64,000 nucleotides of DNA from contig CM068553.1 of NCBI GenBank assembly GCA_035048495.1, positions 29,288,978 through 29,352,977 of the forward strand, written 5' to 3'. Of the stretch, positions 34,178-43,670 are shown piece after piece (within the stretch, counting starts at the first letter, position 1; every line of letters starts with the position of its first letter). The notes beneath the pieces are model-generated. The model did no database searches. It was not told the DNA's origin and saw only the letters and a program-made list of their open reading frames with translations. This DNA comes from Euptelea pleiosperma. Taxonomy: Eukaryota > Streptophyta > Magnoliopsida > Ranunculales > Eupteleaceae. The translations under genes and the position numbers were made by a program.

Positions 34178-37169
34178 TGAAAGTAGGATTATTCCGCGTC
34201 GTTGGTTACGGAAACCCTAGAATCAACACATTTTGTAATTTTTATCCGATTATCCTGCAAAATTGATAGATTTGTATAGGGATTTGTGTCGGATGTCGAT
34301 CCGCACTCGGGATTAGTCGGATTAGCGCGAATAAGAACAAAAACTGACGGACCATCACAAGAAATAATAGATAAAAACAAACTTCATCATTCATTAATCA
34401 AAATGTCCTTACAATATTTGAACTTAGGGAATGAGGAAGTAACAAGAACTAAAAGAAATTTTAAGAAGACTAAATAAAAACTTAGAGATAGAGACTAAAC
34501 TTAGAGAGAGAAAGAGAGATGAAACTATTTAGCAAGCTTACAAAGGAGAGAGAATCGGCCAAAGGGATGAATGGATTGGCCGGATGGATGGCTAGTTACC
34601 CTGTGGTTCTTGAAGAAGAGTTCAGCAGTGGCTATGCTCGGTATTGCTCCAGGCGGTGAGTGGTGACAGCAAACATTGGTGATCAAGGGTTGAGGGGTTT
34701 CAGCCGTGGGTTTCATTTAGCCCATGAAGAAGCACCTGCTGATGCTGTGTTTCATTGAAAATCGACCGGTGGAGGAGAGCATTGTTGACATTTGAAGATC
34801 TGAACTTTGGAGTTGTGATCTTCAACTTGCTGGAAGGCATTGACCACGTTGTGATCTGTACGTGCTGGTGGTGGTATCCACGGTGGAGGAAGAACAGTGG
34901 ACTGGATGAGGAATTCGTGAGGGTGAACCACGTGGGGATTGCAAGTTTGTTTAGGAGCAACAATTGGAGACGTTGCTGATCAGTGAAGGAGTGGCTATTG
35001 ATTGTTGCAGGCGGAGGCGCAAGTGGTGTGCACAGGTGGAGTTGCAGCGGCTGTGGAGGACGGTGGTTGACGTTGTTGTGAGAAGGAAGGAGCAGCGGCT
35101 TGTGGTGGTGCGAAGTGAGGTGCTGGTTGCTGCAGTAGACGTGGCAGCAGTCAGACAACACGGAAAGGAAGAAAAGGAAGAGAAGAAAGAGGAATAAGAA
35201 GGAGATAACGAGGAAGAAACCAAACCAGTTTGCCGGAGTTGCAGGTCTGCAACTCCGGTGACTGTGTTACAGTCCTGCTACACACGGTGGCTAAGCCCGT
35301 GAAAAAAAAAGGGGACCGTTGGGTGATTAGGGGATGCGAAAGGGAACCACGAGCTTGCAGACCTCGTTGCTGTTTGACAACAGTCTGCAAACGTGGAAGA
35401 AAGCTTTTGCTGGCCGGAGTTGCAGACCTGCAACTCCGGCTGAAAAGAAGAAAGAAAAGAAGAAAGAAGAAGAAGAAGAAGAAGAAAGAAGAAGAAGAAA
35501 GAAGAAAGAAGAAGAAGAAAGAAGAAGAAGAAAGAAGAAGAAAGAAGAAAAAGAAGATGGATAAGAGGGGGGGGCAGTCCGCCGGAGTAGTGGCGAGGAT
35601 GATGACCGGAGTTGCAGGTTTTGCAACTCCAGTGGAAGGCTTGGGAGGAGGACGTTCAGCAGAAGAAGAAGAAGAAGAAGAAGAAGAAGAAGAAAAAGAA
35701 GAAGAAGAAAAGGAGGGGGGGCGCTCCACCAACTCGCCGGAGAAAAAATCGCCGGAAGAGGAAGGAAGAAGAAGAAAAAGAAGAGAAAGGAGAAAGAGAA
35801 GGGAGAGAGAGGGGAGAGAAGTCCTTTCCCTTAGGGTTTTCCCCCCTTTTAAACTAAAAAAGGGGTCGCACCATGTAATCTCCACCGTTGGATATCCACG
35901 GTTTCCAAATCGTGGAGATTTCACTAAGATGGGGGCCCGTGCTTAAAGGTCTCGAGTGGGGCCCTTCCAAGAATTTGCCATGGGCCGTGAGCTTAATAAT
36001 TTATAGGCCCGCATTGGGTTGACCAATGGGCTGAGGAATAGGTTTTTGGGCCAAGGGAGTGCTTGACCACTGGGCCAAGAGATGATGCCACATGTCGGCC
36101 AGTGGTCGACCAATGGGATAGTAGACCATGAAATAATGCTAAAACTCGTGGGCCCAGAGTGCATCGGCCATGGGCCAGAAGGTAGGTGAGAAGGATAGTG
36201 GGCCACTGGGCTCGATGGATGGGGGTTAGGGTGTGTTTGGTTGCCAGGGGAGAAAAAATGCATTTTCCCCTTGAAATACCCATCAAGGAAAAATGTATTT
36301 TCCTTTCTTCGGAAATCGAGCTCTACGCTCTCAGCCACAATCAATCATCTGAGGCATTTCTCTACAATCAAACCTGCCCTAGGGACTGATATTTTACACT
36401 GGAGATCGGGTGGTTGATAGGATGGATGATCGACTGATCGGTAGCACGATCGGATGGTCGGATGCATAGAATTGATAGATCAGATGGCGATCTATAGAGA
36501 TCCAACGGCCCGATGGAAGATCCAACGGTCAGAAAGCTAAGGGAGATGAGACAGAGCCAAGGGGCAAGAGTTCTGGGGTTAGGTCAATAGATTCGATGAC
36601 CGAAAGATGAAGAGAGAGAGAATAAGGAGAGATGAGAGAGAAAATATCAGAAAAAGTATTGGCAGAGGGTCATGAACCCTGGTTTTCAATTGTTCTTCAC
36701 TTGAGCTTTGCCAGTAGAGCAGGCCCTCATTTGATGTGGCTTTAAATGCTTTGGTCCTTCTCTTGGTTATCAGCTCTCCCACTCTCGTGGTTCCTTGGGC
36801 CAGCTCTTCGATCCCCTTGTTCAGCCCGTGATAGGCTCATATCTTCTAGACATAGCCTGTGGACTCTTTAAGCTTTGATAATGGGCTTTCATGATCCATG
36901 TGGGACCACAAGTCTCGAGAATCATCCAATCAGGGTTTCCTGCGACAGAAGAAGCGCGTAATGAGACTTAATCAGAACGGCTTAATATCTAAACTTCTAA
37001 AAATGTGTTTAATGCATGCAAATATACCATTTCGTCCAGAAAAGTGTGTTCTACGCAATGAGATAGACTCTTACGTAGAAAAGTGGATAATTAGAGCAGT
37101 TTTACGTAGGAGAATGCAATAACGCTAAAAGGATAATTGCTTAAAATAAGCACTTTTGAGCGAATATCA
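34178..37169 (-). mobile_element. Family X 5' LTR of the complete element
   Basis: 2992 bp. It is near-identical to 25904-28518 but has an extra 377 bp between 35235 and 35631. The extra block contains two additional palindromes (35236-35257, 35417-35438) and a GAAGAA/AAGAAG tract (35440-35565). The outer flank CACAT is followed directly by element A protease sequence. Confidence 0.9.
35236..35631. repeat. Triplicated 22-bp palindrome bracketing the LTR length difference
   Basis: Three near-perfect palindromes with arms GGAGTTGCAGG / CCTGCAACTCC or close variants lie at 35236-35257, 35417-35438 and 35608-35630. The shorter LTR has only one (26960-26982), with the spacer collapsed. Confidence 0.85.
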
Positions 37170-38930
37170 CACATGATCTCTACGGAGCTGCTGTAGTCCA
37201 CCAAAATTCTCTTAACCGAGAAATTCCCTATGTCCAGGAAAATGACTAATGCATCATCATGGGGACCTACAACTTGCTCCAGGTCCTTTTTCGAAAACCA
37301 TATCATCGTTCTCGGAGAGAGGTCGACAGCGGCCTCAGGGATCACCAGCTTTGGCTCTGTCGAGACCTCCATTACCTCCCAGATGCTCATTGTCCTCCTG
37401 ACCTTGTCTCGATGGGCATTTCGTGAGTCAGAGGAGCCGGTTTAGATCATATTGATTACACCTCTTGGTTGCCTCCTATCATCTCAGTCGGTTCTTGGAC
37501 CGGTCTCTTCCTGTTCTTCTCGATTATCTTCTCAGGCAATGAAGTGATCGATGTGCCCCTGATTTACCAGATACTGCAACAGGTTCATCAGGGCATAGCA
37601 CTCATCTGTGGGGTGATTTCTCGCCCCGTGGCACGCATAAAATGGCTTGTCCGGCCGATCGGTATATGTTGTCTTAGGGGCATGAAGTAAGCCTCCCCCG
37701 GATTTTCTCCAGAATGATTGATCTCTTCTCGTTCAAGGGCGTATACTCTCTTGGCCCTTCAATTTTCTTCTTCTGCAATCTGTCTCTTCCCCAATCTTTA
37801 GTGCCAGATCAGTCTCTTTTGCTTCCTCACTTTTCGGCCGAGGATCCGACTTCGCTGACTTTTGCTTTGGCCGGTTCAGTCAGAGCTGTGATAGCCTCTT
37901 CCACTCGGATGTGCTCTTCAAGAGCTTGATAGGCATCCTCCAGCCATGAGGGGTTCCGGACCACTAGGGCCTAGTGCGCTCGAGAACCTACAAGTACACC
38001 GACTTGTAGAGCAAAAATGGTAGTCCTCTCCTCAAGATGGTCGACCAACGCGACCTCTTTCCTGAATTGCATCATGTAGTTTCGGAGGGATTCTCTTTTC
38101 GTCTGTTTGATGTTGAGAAGAGATGTGACGCATTGCATCATCTTCCTCTGGTGGATGTATTTGGTGGCGAAGACATCCTCCAAGACCCTAAAGTTTCTGA
38201 TTGATCGCTCACCGAGGGTATATAACCAGACCAAGGCATTCCCTTTCAAGCTAGCTAGGAACATCCGACATAGCATACCATCGAAAAATAGTGCACTCCA
38301 CAAAACCATTGCTTGCCGATAGTGGAACAAATGGTCAATGGGATCCGAAGTCTCGTCATAGAGTTCGAACATCGACTGTTAGAACTTCTTGGGGATCTCG
38401 GATTTCAAAATCTCCTCCGAGGAGGGCAACGATCTCAACACCCTTAGAGCATCCCTGGCGGCTCCAACCACCGTCTTCTCACCTACTACCGATCTATTGT
38501 CTGTCTTGCTAGATCATCTCCGTTACTTTCTCCAGCGTGAGGCTGCTGATCTCGAGCCGATTCCGCCCCCAGGTTATGCTCTCTCGGTGATCACCTTCTT
38601 ACTAGTTGGAGCTTTGTGCCTGCTCTTCTCCGCCTCTCGGCAATGGATCTCTCGGCTCATTATCTCAATCTCTCGGCTGCTCCTTCCGATCGATTGTGTC
38701 TTCTAGGATCTGCTACCTTAACTGGCAGTTTTCCTTCCGGACACTCTCTACTTCCTCTCTCATCTTCTATATCTCGGTAAGGACCCGGTCCAACATCTTC
38801 TGGACTCCGGGGCTCACTACCTCCTCTTCACCACCTTCCTTCCGCATGGCGGTTTCCTTCGATCTTGTATGCATCCTTCCAATCAATCTCCATCTACTAC
38901 TAACTTCCGATAGAGTGCGTGAGCTGATGT
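37170..38930 (-). pseudogene. Element A gag and protease N-terminal half (degenerate)
   Basis: From the LTR side the minus strand carries a poorly preserved Gag N-terminus with several stops (38900-38400). A clear retrotransposon Gag core of 133 residues follows at 38372-37971 ('DPIDHLFHYRQAM', 'LKGNALVWLYTL', 'KRESLRNYMMQFRKE'), then a C-terminal 'ACHGARNHPTDECYALMN' type region near 37640-37560. The protease N-terminal half is at 37390-37175; its active site reads V-D-Y-S-S where D-[NT]-G-S is expected, so the catalytic triplet is broken. The frame is then cut by the family X insertion and resumes at 25898. Confidence 0.82.
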
Positions 38931-38960
38931 ATTTTCGTTCTCACAGACGACGCTAAAAGA

Positions 38961-39960
38961 TGTAGGGAAAATTCTCAACACCCCCTCGAAATACGCACAA
39001 AATCAGATGCTAAGTTCAGAATATCCCTCGCTCGCCTTTACCGAATGTCTTTACTAGGAAGGTCGACTCTCCTGTCGAGTGACCTGGCTCTGATTTCGAG
39101 AAGGTCAAGGACGTCGCCGAGTAATTTGACTTCCAAGTCGACAAACCCGATTTCACCTGAAAATGAACTCCGTTGGTGGTAAATCCACCGTAGAGCCTTT
39201 GATGCTTAAGTCAGTATTTTGTGTAAGAACTTTTATCTAGTTTTCTATTCAAGATTGTTTACCTTCTTCCTTACTGTAGCTCTCTATTTATAGGATAAGT
39301 AACCCCTTACGTGTCTAAGAGAACGATGGAGGCCGTATCAATCAACTCAATAATCTTCGTCTTATGCGTGATCTGTCGTAGATCGTGTTTTGCTTTCAAA
39401 AGTACAACAAGTGACTACTTTTTGTTCATTATTCAAACATGTTTCCTTTGGATCTTTGTTTGCCCATCTGACCGACTAACCGTGTTGCCGAGATTCACCT
39501 ATCCGACTCGTTTTCATCGTAACATTCGACTCCTGTCCTAGTTAAACCGATTCTCGATAAGTCGGTTTGCCCTTCATCCCAAGTCGGTCTGCCTTCATCA
39601 TCACAAATCAGCCAAGCCTCCATTAGAACTAGTCGACCAAGCATCCATCAGAACAAGTCAGCCCAACCTTCATCAAAACAAGTCGGCCAGACCTTCATCA
39701 GAACAAGTCGGTCAAACCTTCATCAGAACATGTCGGCCAAACCTTTATCAGAACAAGTCCGCCAAACCTTTATGAGAACAAGTCGGCCAAACCTTCATGA
39801 GAACAAGTCGGCCAAACCTTTATCAGAACAAGACGACCACTCGGTTATATTGTTGGGGGACACGTGTCGTCATTACAAGAATCTACGTGTACTGGTCAGA
39901 AAATATCCCTTACAGCTGGTCGGCTAACCGTTGCTTTCTCTGGTGCCCTAACGGGCATGG
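38961..39960 (-). mobile_element. 5' LTR of element A (outer boundary approximate)
   Basis: On the plus strand it starts TGTAGGGAAAATTCTC (38961), i.e. the minus-strand LTR ends ...CCCTACA, adjacent to a degenerate primer site (38942-38956, TAGCGTCGTCTGTGA on the minus strand). The TATA element is the reverse of CTATTTATAG (39286-39295). It matches the LTR ending at 7099. The outer end lies somewhere near 39900-40000; the distal part holds a 25-bp minisatellite. Confidence 0.7.
39558..39838. repeat. 25-bp minisatellite in the element A LTR
   Basis: About eleven copies of a 25-base unit 'caagtcggccaaaccttcatcagaa', best preserved at 39655-39835 and more diverged at 39558-39650. Confidence 0.85.
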
Positions 39961-40009
39961 TTTCTGATAAGCATTCCAGTACATCTAAGGAAATAACAAA
40001 TTCCTTGTT

Positions 40010-40537
40010 TTTGTGTTTAATGATTGTCTGGGTTGGGAACTGCCTGGCCCAGCTTTTGTTGATGATTTTTGCTATGGAATGGTCCTACATTGTGAGCGTT
40101 GTTCGATCGGTTTCAATGTGTTCCCCTGCCCAGTCCCCCACCACCTTCATCGTTTCAGAATTCCACAAACGGTAAGATATCCCGGAGATACCCACCAACA
40201 GGGATGGTCTCATCCTTGTAGGATTCAGAGCTTCTCCACATGCCGTAATCCTCCGTGCATGGTCTCAGCCATACAAGTGTGTCCTCACTTCTTAGGAAGC
40301 AACCTTTAATAAGTCTGGCCGGAAATTAATCTCATCCTGGGCGAAGAGGATCCTCACATATTGATTTATGTGGAATGTCTTGGAAATGGCTTTGATTTTA
40401 GCCCTTCTAGCCATTATCTCTTCGATTGCCCACCAGTCCGAGCTTGCTCCGGTGGCCACGCAAACAACTGCGGCTTCCCATTTCTTAGCTGCTTTGGATA
40501 GTAAAAGAGATGGTTGTATCGATATCAACTGACACAT
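40010..40537 (-). pseudogene. Degenerate LINE/retroelement ORF1-like fragment (DUF4283-like)
   Basis: An 81-residue open segment (40537-40292) contains 'DWWAIEEIMARRAKIKAI'. A shifted frame at 40200-40020 contains 'ISYRLWNSETMKVVGDWAGEHIETD', which resembles the DUF4283-type RNA-binding ORF1 of plant L1-like elements and related genes. Stops and frameshifts separate the two. No partner RT is nearby. Assignment is from pattern memory. Confidence 0.4.
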
Positions 40538-40759
40538 TTGTACTACTTTAAAGCCAAAACCTTGGTTGGGGCGTCCCCCCTCACAAGGGCTTCACAAGAC
40601 CTCTCGGCATGATTAGTGAATTCAAACCTTTGGATCTTTGTACCCAAAATAATGCTCAAATTCCACGGTTAAAAATCAAACCCTGAAAATGACTCCAATT
40701 GAATGCTGAAGAAATCACCAATGCAAGCTGATTTTTTGTATCAGACTCATCTATTTTTA

Positions 40760-40770
40760 GTCCCACATCG
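40760..40770 (+). promoter_or_regulatory. Upstream sequence element (USE) of the U2 snRNA gene
   Basis: GTCCCACATCG matches the plant snRNA USE consensus RTCCCACATCG exactly. It lies 36 bases from the TATA box, the four-helical-turn spacing that specifies RNA polymerase II in plants; the Pol III spacing is about one turn shorter. Confidence 0.93.
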
Positions 40771-40806
40771 GTTACGTAGAGAAAGAGGTGATGAAGAGGT
40801 GTGGGT

Positions 40807-40814
40807 TATAAAAG
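40807..40814 (+). promoter_or_regulatory. TATA box of the U2 snRNA gene
   Basis: TATAAAAG begins 32 bases before the first U2 nucleotide, the same distance as in the U1 gene downstream. Confidence 0.9.
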
Positions 40815-40838
40815 GAGGCTTGAGACATAAGAAAAAGC

Positions 40839-41034
40839 ATACCTTTCTCGGCCTTTTGGCTAAGATCAAGTGTAGTATCTGTTCTTATCAGTTTAATATC
40901 TGATACGTGGAGCATCGCTCCACATGATATTAAATTAATTTTTCTTGGGGGAGGTCCCATCACAATAGCTTGCTATTGGGGTCCTCGTGTGTCGCCCTTG
41001 TGTTGCACTACTGCTTGGGCTGGCGTACCCCTAC
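40839..41034 (+). ncRNA. U2: U2 spliceosomal snRNA
   Basis: 196 bases, the usual plant U2 length. The 5' end ATACCTTTCTCGGCC and the whole first 67 bases agree with plant U2 as I know it. It contains the branch-point recognition GTAGTA (40872-40877), which pairs with the intron branch site. Stem-loop II (GTGGAGC/GCTCCAC, 40907-40923) is intact with a perfectly paired stem. The Sm-binding site AATTTTTCT is at 40937-40945. Stem-loop III centres on 'aatagcttgctatt', and stem-loop IV has the TGTTGCACTAC loop bound by U2B''. With a perfect USE and TATA box it looks functional. No perfect plant 3' box (CA N3-10 AGTNNAA) is seen within 30 bases downstream; its absence leaves 3' end formation open. 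Confidence 0.95.
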
Positions 41035-41907
41035 CAAATCAAAATATAAAATTTCTTTCTTATTGTATCAAGAAGGTTCGAATTTCAGTAATAACAATAT
41101 TGTCCCTGGTTGTGCAAGGCAAGTAGTTATAAGAGGCTGCTGGAAAGTATCTGGCAAGTCTCTAAACACAGAATGGAAAGTGGCCGGCCTAAAGGACCGG
41201 GGTGTTACCGTATATCTGTAATAACCGCCATTATAACGTATATCTGTAATAACGTAAGGGCAAAAATGGAAATAACCCACAGGTAAAAATGGAAAATAAC
41301 GGTGCTAAAATTCAAAATTTGAATTTCAAAAGTTTAATAAAATTTATAACGGAATAGGATTCACCACCCTCGTATCTACACTAAAAAATATTCATGGGAT
41401 CTGTTCAATTGACCCCATCTTGGAGGTTCTTATGTTAATAACTGACCCAATTGAATGAAAAGAAGTTTGCTTCTGTGGAGGATCGAAGTGTGCTCACGTT
41501 CCACGCCTACGACCGATCCTTGAATTATTTGTCCAACTCCTTTTGCTTGAGGGGTGATTCTTAGCTGTTGGATTTAAGCATCTTTCATCATGGGCTTGAA
41601 ACTACCAATCAGTCTGATTTTTTGGTGCAGGTTCATCAAGGGACGGGACAAACGTTAATGGGCTTAGTGACCTGAAAGAAGGGCCACATTACATGTTTTT
41701 TGGAAGACTGGTGGATCAAACTTTGTAGAGGTATAGAACAAACGGCTTAGATCCTACTTGTTCCATATATTATGTAGAACACATCGCTACCGTCAGATAT
41801 AACTGGTTGATTAGTTACCATCAGATGCTCCTCGGTTGAACTGTTTTGGTGAGTTGTGTAAAATTAGGCTTTTTCTTTCTTCCAAAGGTTTCAAAAGTTT
41901 TGTGGCA
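41035..41907. other. Spacer between the U2 and U1 genes
   Basis: Contains a degenerate hAT MITE relative (41178-41360). Segments at 41590-41700 resemble half of the foldback MITE family ('ccaatcagtctgattttttggt'). No gene is recognised. Confidence 0.5.
41178..41360. mobile_element. Decayed relative of the hAT MITE family
   Basis: Shares 'gggcaaaaatggaa', 'aaattcaaaatttgaa' and 'ggggtgttaccg' words with the MITEs at 42501 and 49502. Ends are not recognisable. Confidence 0.45.
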
Positions 41908-41918
41908 ATCCCACATCG
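41908..41918 (+). promoter_or_regulatory. Upstream sequence element (USE) of the U1 snRNA gene
   Basis: ATCCCACATCG, an exact match to RTCCCACATCG, 34 bases from the TATA box, again Pol II spacing. Confidence 0.93.
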
Positions 41919-41952
41919 GAGAAGTATGAGAGAGTGAAATGATGGGTTGGTG

Positions 41953-41960
41953 TATAAAGG
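41953..41960 (+). promoter_or_regulatory. TATA box of the U1 snRNA gene
   Basis: TATAAAGG, 32 bases upstream of the U1 start. Confidence 0.9.
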
Positions 41961-41984
41961 GAGTAGGAAAGGAATTGTTAAAAC

Positions 41985-42146
41985 ATACTTACCTGGACGA
42001 GGTCGATGGGTGATCAAAAACGCCTATGGCCTAGGTTAGCAGCCTCCATTGCACTTAGGAGGGGTGCTTGCCTAAGATCTCCCCAAGTGGGAGAGTCTAC
42101 GTCGTAATTTGTGACAGAGGGGGTACGCGTTCGCGCGGCCCCTACC
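41985..42146 (+). ncRNA. U1: U1 spliceosomal snRNA
   Basis: 162 bases. The 5' end ATACTTACCTG is the 5' splice-site recognition sequence. Stem-loop II carries the U1A-type loop ATTGCACTT. The Sm site AATTTGTG lies at 42106-42113. Stem-loop IV GGGGGTACGCG/TTCG/CGCGGCCCCT is at the 3' end. Loop I reads GATCAAAAACG; the plant and animal pattern I recall is GATCANGAAG, so two bases of the U1-70K-binding loop appear changed. Upstream elements are intact, so it is probably transcribed. Downstream, 'taagtcttta' (42159-42168) is a weak partial match to the plant 3' box. It may be a functional variant or an early-stage pseudogene. Confidence 0.93.
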
Positions 42147-42500
42147 AATTATAAAATCTAAGTCTTTATTTATGATTAATGTCATTCTTTATACCTGTGT
42201 TTATATAATCTTTATCAGACGGTGAGATTTGGGTCCAATTTTAGGCAATCTGATGGTGAGGATCATCCTATGGGCTGGAACATGATATCCAGCCATGATG
42301 ATTGACCATCCAGGAGCCAGGGATTGATCAATTATGTTATGGGATCCATCTACTGGACCAAAACATAGTTCCATATTAGCTGTGAAGATGGTTGTTGTGG
42401 CGTGTCGATCTGATCTTGCCGTCGGATCTTGGTCGATCGACACACCCCAAACAAAAATATGTAAAGATATTAGTAACAGATATTAAGCATTAGTATAATC
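42147..42500. other. Spacer downstream of U1, no gene recognised
   Basis: Mixed-composition DNA with 'atccagccatgatgattg' type words; nothing recognisable apart from the 8-bp duplication of the next MITE at 42493-42500. Confidence 0.4.
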
Positions 42501-42943
42501 CAAGGTTTAAAGGAGGCCATTTTAACTGTTAAACGGACTGGGGGCGTTACCGTTTAGACCGTTTAAATGGCCGTTAAAACAGATTGAAATGGTCAGGGGC
42601 AAAAATGGAAAAAAAATGGGAAAAAATGGAATTAAACGGATTTTAACGGTTTTAACGATTTTAACGGAAAAAGTGGAGCTGAAATTCAAATTTTGAAATT
42701 TGAAAATTAAAAAAAAAAACGAAATTTAACAGATTTTAACGGAATTAAATGGTTTTAACGGCCGTTTTTTTTACAAAATTTTTTGAAATTAAACGGCTGT
42801 TTAAACGATTTTAATGACCGTTTAAATGATTTTAACGGCCGTTAAAATAAAAAAATAGCCGTTTTTTTCAAAACCGATAAAACGGGTTTAAACGGAAACG
42901 GGCTTGGGGCGTTACCGTTTAAACGGCCGTTTTTAAAACCATG
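42501..42943. mobile_element. hAT-type MITE with 8-bp duplication
   Basis: 443 bp with ends CAAGGTTTAAAGG...TTTTTAAAACCATG, imperfect terminal inverted repeats. It is flanked by GTATAATC at 42493-42500 and 42944-42951 (8/8). The interior is full of 'ttttaacgg / ccgtttaaac' repeats that can fold extensively. 8-bp duplications and CA...TG ends are diagnostic of hAT. No transposase. Confidence 0.88.
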
Positions 42944-42951
42944 GTATAATC

Positions 42952-43353
42952 AAATAAACAAGAGAGAGAAGAGACGGGGTGTGTACGTGTGTGAGCGGGC
43001 AGTTGCCCACCCTCACCTTTCCCTACGTGGTCTACAGTTTGAGCGCAACACGCTTATGTTGCCCACCCTCAACTTCAATGTTTGGCCCATCCCTAGGTGG
43101 ACCACACTATTTGCCACGTGCAATGCTCTTAGAGACTACTGACAGCATGGTTGTTTGGCCCATCCTTAGGTGGACTTATATACCAAAAATAATGAACCTC
43201 ATTATAGTTTTATAACCTTTGGATCCAAAAACACCAAATTATGTTTGAATCCAATGGTTAAAATATTCCCAGGAAAGAGTAAAATTCAACGGTTAGAGTA
43301 GGCCACATGGCCCATACTATGGACAGTGAAATTGTTACATACAATAGAGTAAT
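42952..43353. other. Spacer with a partial foldback MITE copy, no gene recognised
   Basis: 43060-43320 contains 'gtttggcccatccctaggtgg' twice and 'caacggttagagtaggccacatggcccatactatgg', a rearranged member of the foldback family described at 43671. A (GA)n-rich patch is at 42960-42976. Confidence 0.5.
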
Positions 43354-43592
43354 GGGATTTTTGGCTTGTCCACTTTAGACGCAATTTGCATCTCACCCAA
43401 TGTTTTTAAAATATTTGTGTCTCACCCTTTGACCATGCGTTGACCATAGACGCCCATTAACAGTCTCGGGATGGACATCCTAATATTTGTTTAAATAACT
43501 ATAATGATCTTGGGTGAGACGTAAATATTTTTAAAACATTGGATATGATGCAAATTGCATCAAGAAAGTAAAGGGGACAAGCCAAAAATCCC
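43354..43592. mobile_element. 239-bp MITE, GGGATTTTTGGCTTGTCC type
   Basis: The ends GGGATTTTTGGCTTGTCC and GGACAAGCCAAAAATCCC are perfect inverted repeats (18 bp). The inverted arms extend inward for about 70 bp with mismatches ('gcaatttgcatctcacccaatgt'). I cannot identify a convincing duplication. A second copy, split by a LINE, is at 44211-46169. Confidence 0.85.
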
Positions 43593-43670
43593 TTTTCATT
43601 ATAAAAAAACTAGGAGGCGGCATGCGCATTGCACTTGAGTGATTATAGGGGCCTCATTGATGTGGATGAC

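Larger units (their letters stand above)
25904..37169 (-). mobile_element. Complete family X LTR retrotransposon, 11.3 kb, pol-less
   Basis: The element comprises two LTRs (25904-28518 and 34178-37169), a 5.66-kb internal region, a tRNA-Asp-type primer site at 34163-34175, a leader, and one gag-position ORF (32378-30456). No RT, RNase H or integrase signature is visible in the internal region in any frame. That makes it a LARD-like, non-autonomous element that would need enzymes in trans. Flanks are CACTT (25899-25903) and CACAT (37170-37174), a duplication with one mismatch. It sits inside element A's protease. The two LTRs differ by roughly 14 substitutions by eye over 2.6 kb plus a 377-bp length difference, so the insertion is young. 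Confidence 0.88.

Noticed and set aside
35151..35924. 257-residue minus-strand frame in the 5' LTR
   Set aside because: Low-complexity Ser/Phe translation of the same purine tract; broken in the partner LTR by the 377-bp difference.
39558..39838. CRISPR-like array of regular short repeats
   Set aside because: Units are contiguous 25-mers without unique spacers, within a plant LTR; eukaryotic minisatellite.
40703..40903. 66-residue plus-strand frame overlapping the U2 promoter
   Set aside because: It runs through the USE, TATA box and the U2 gene itself; not a protein gene.
41068..41090. 'ggttcgaatttc' as a tRNA B box
   Set aside because: No A box or cloverleaf-compatible arms could be found around it.
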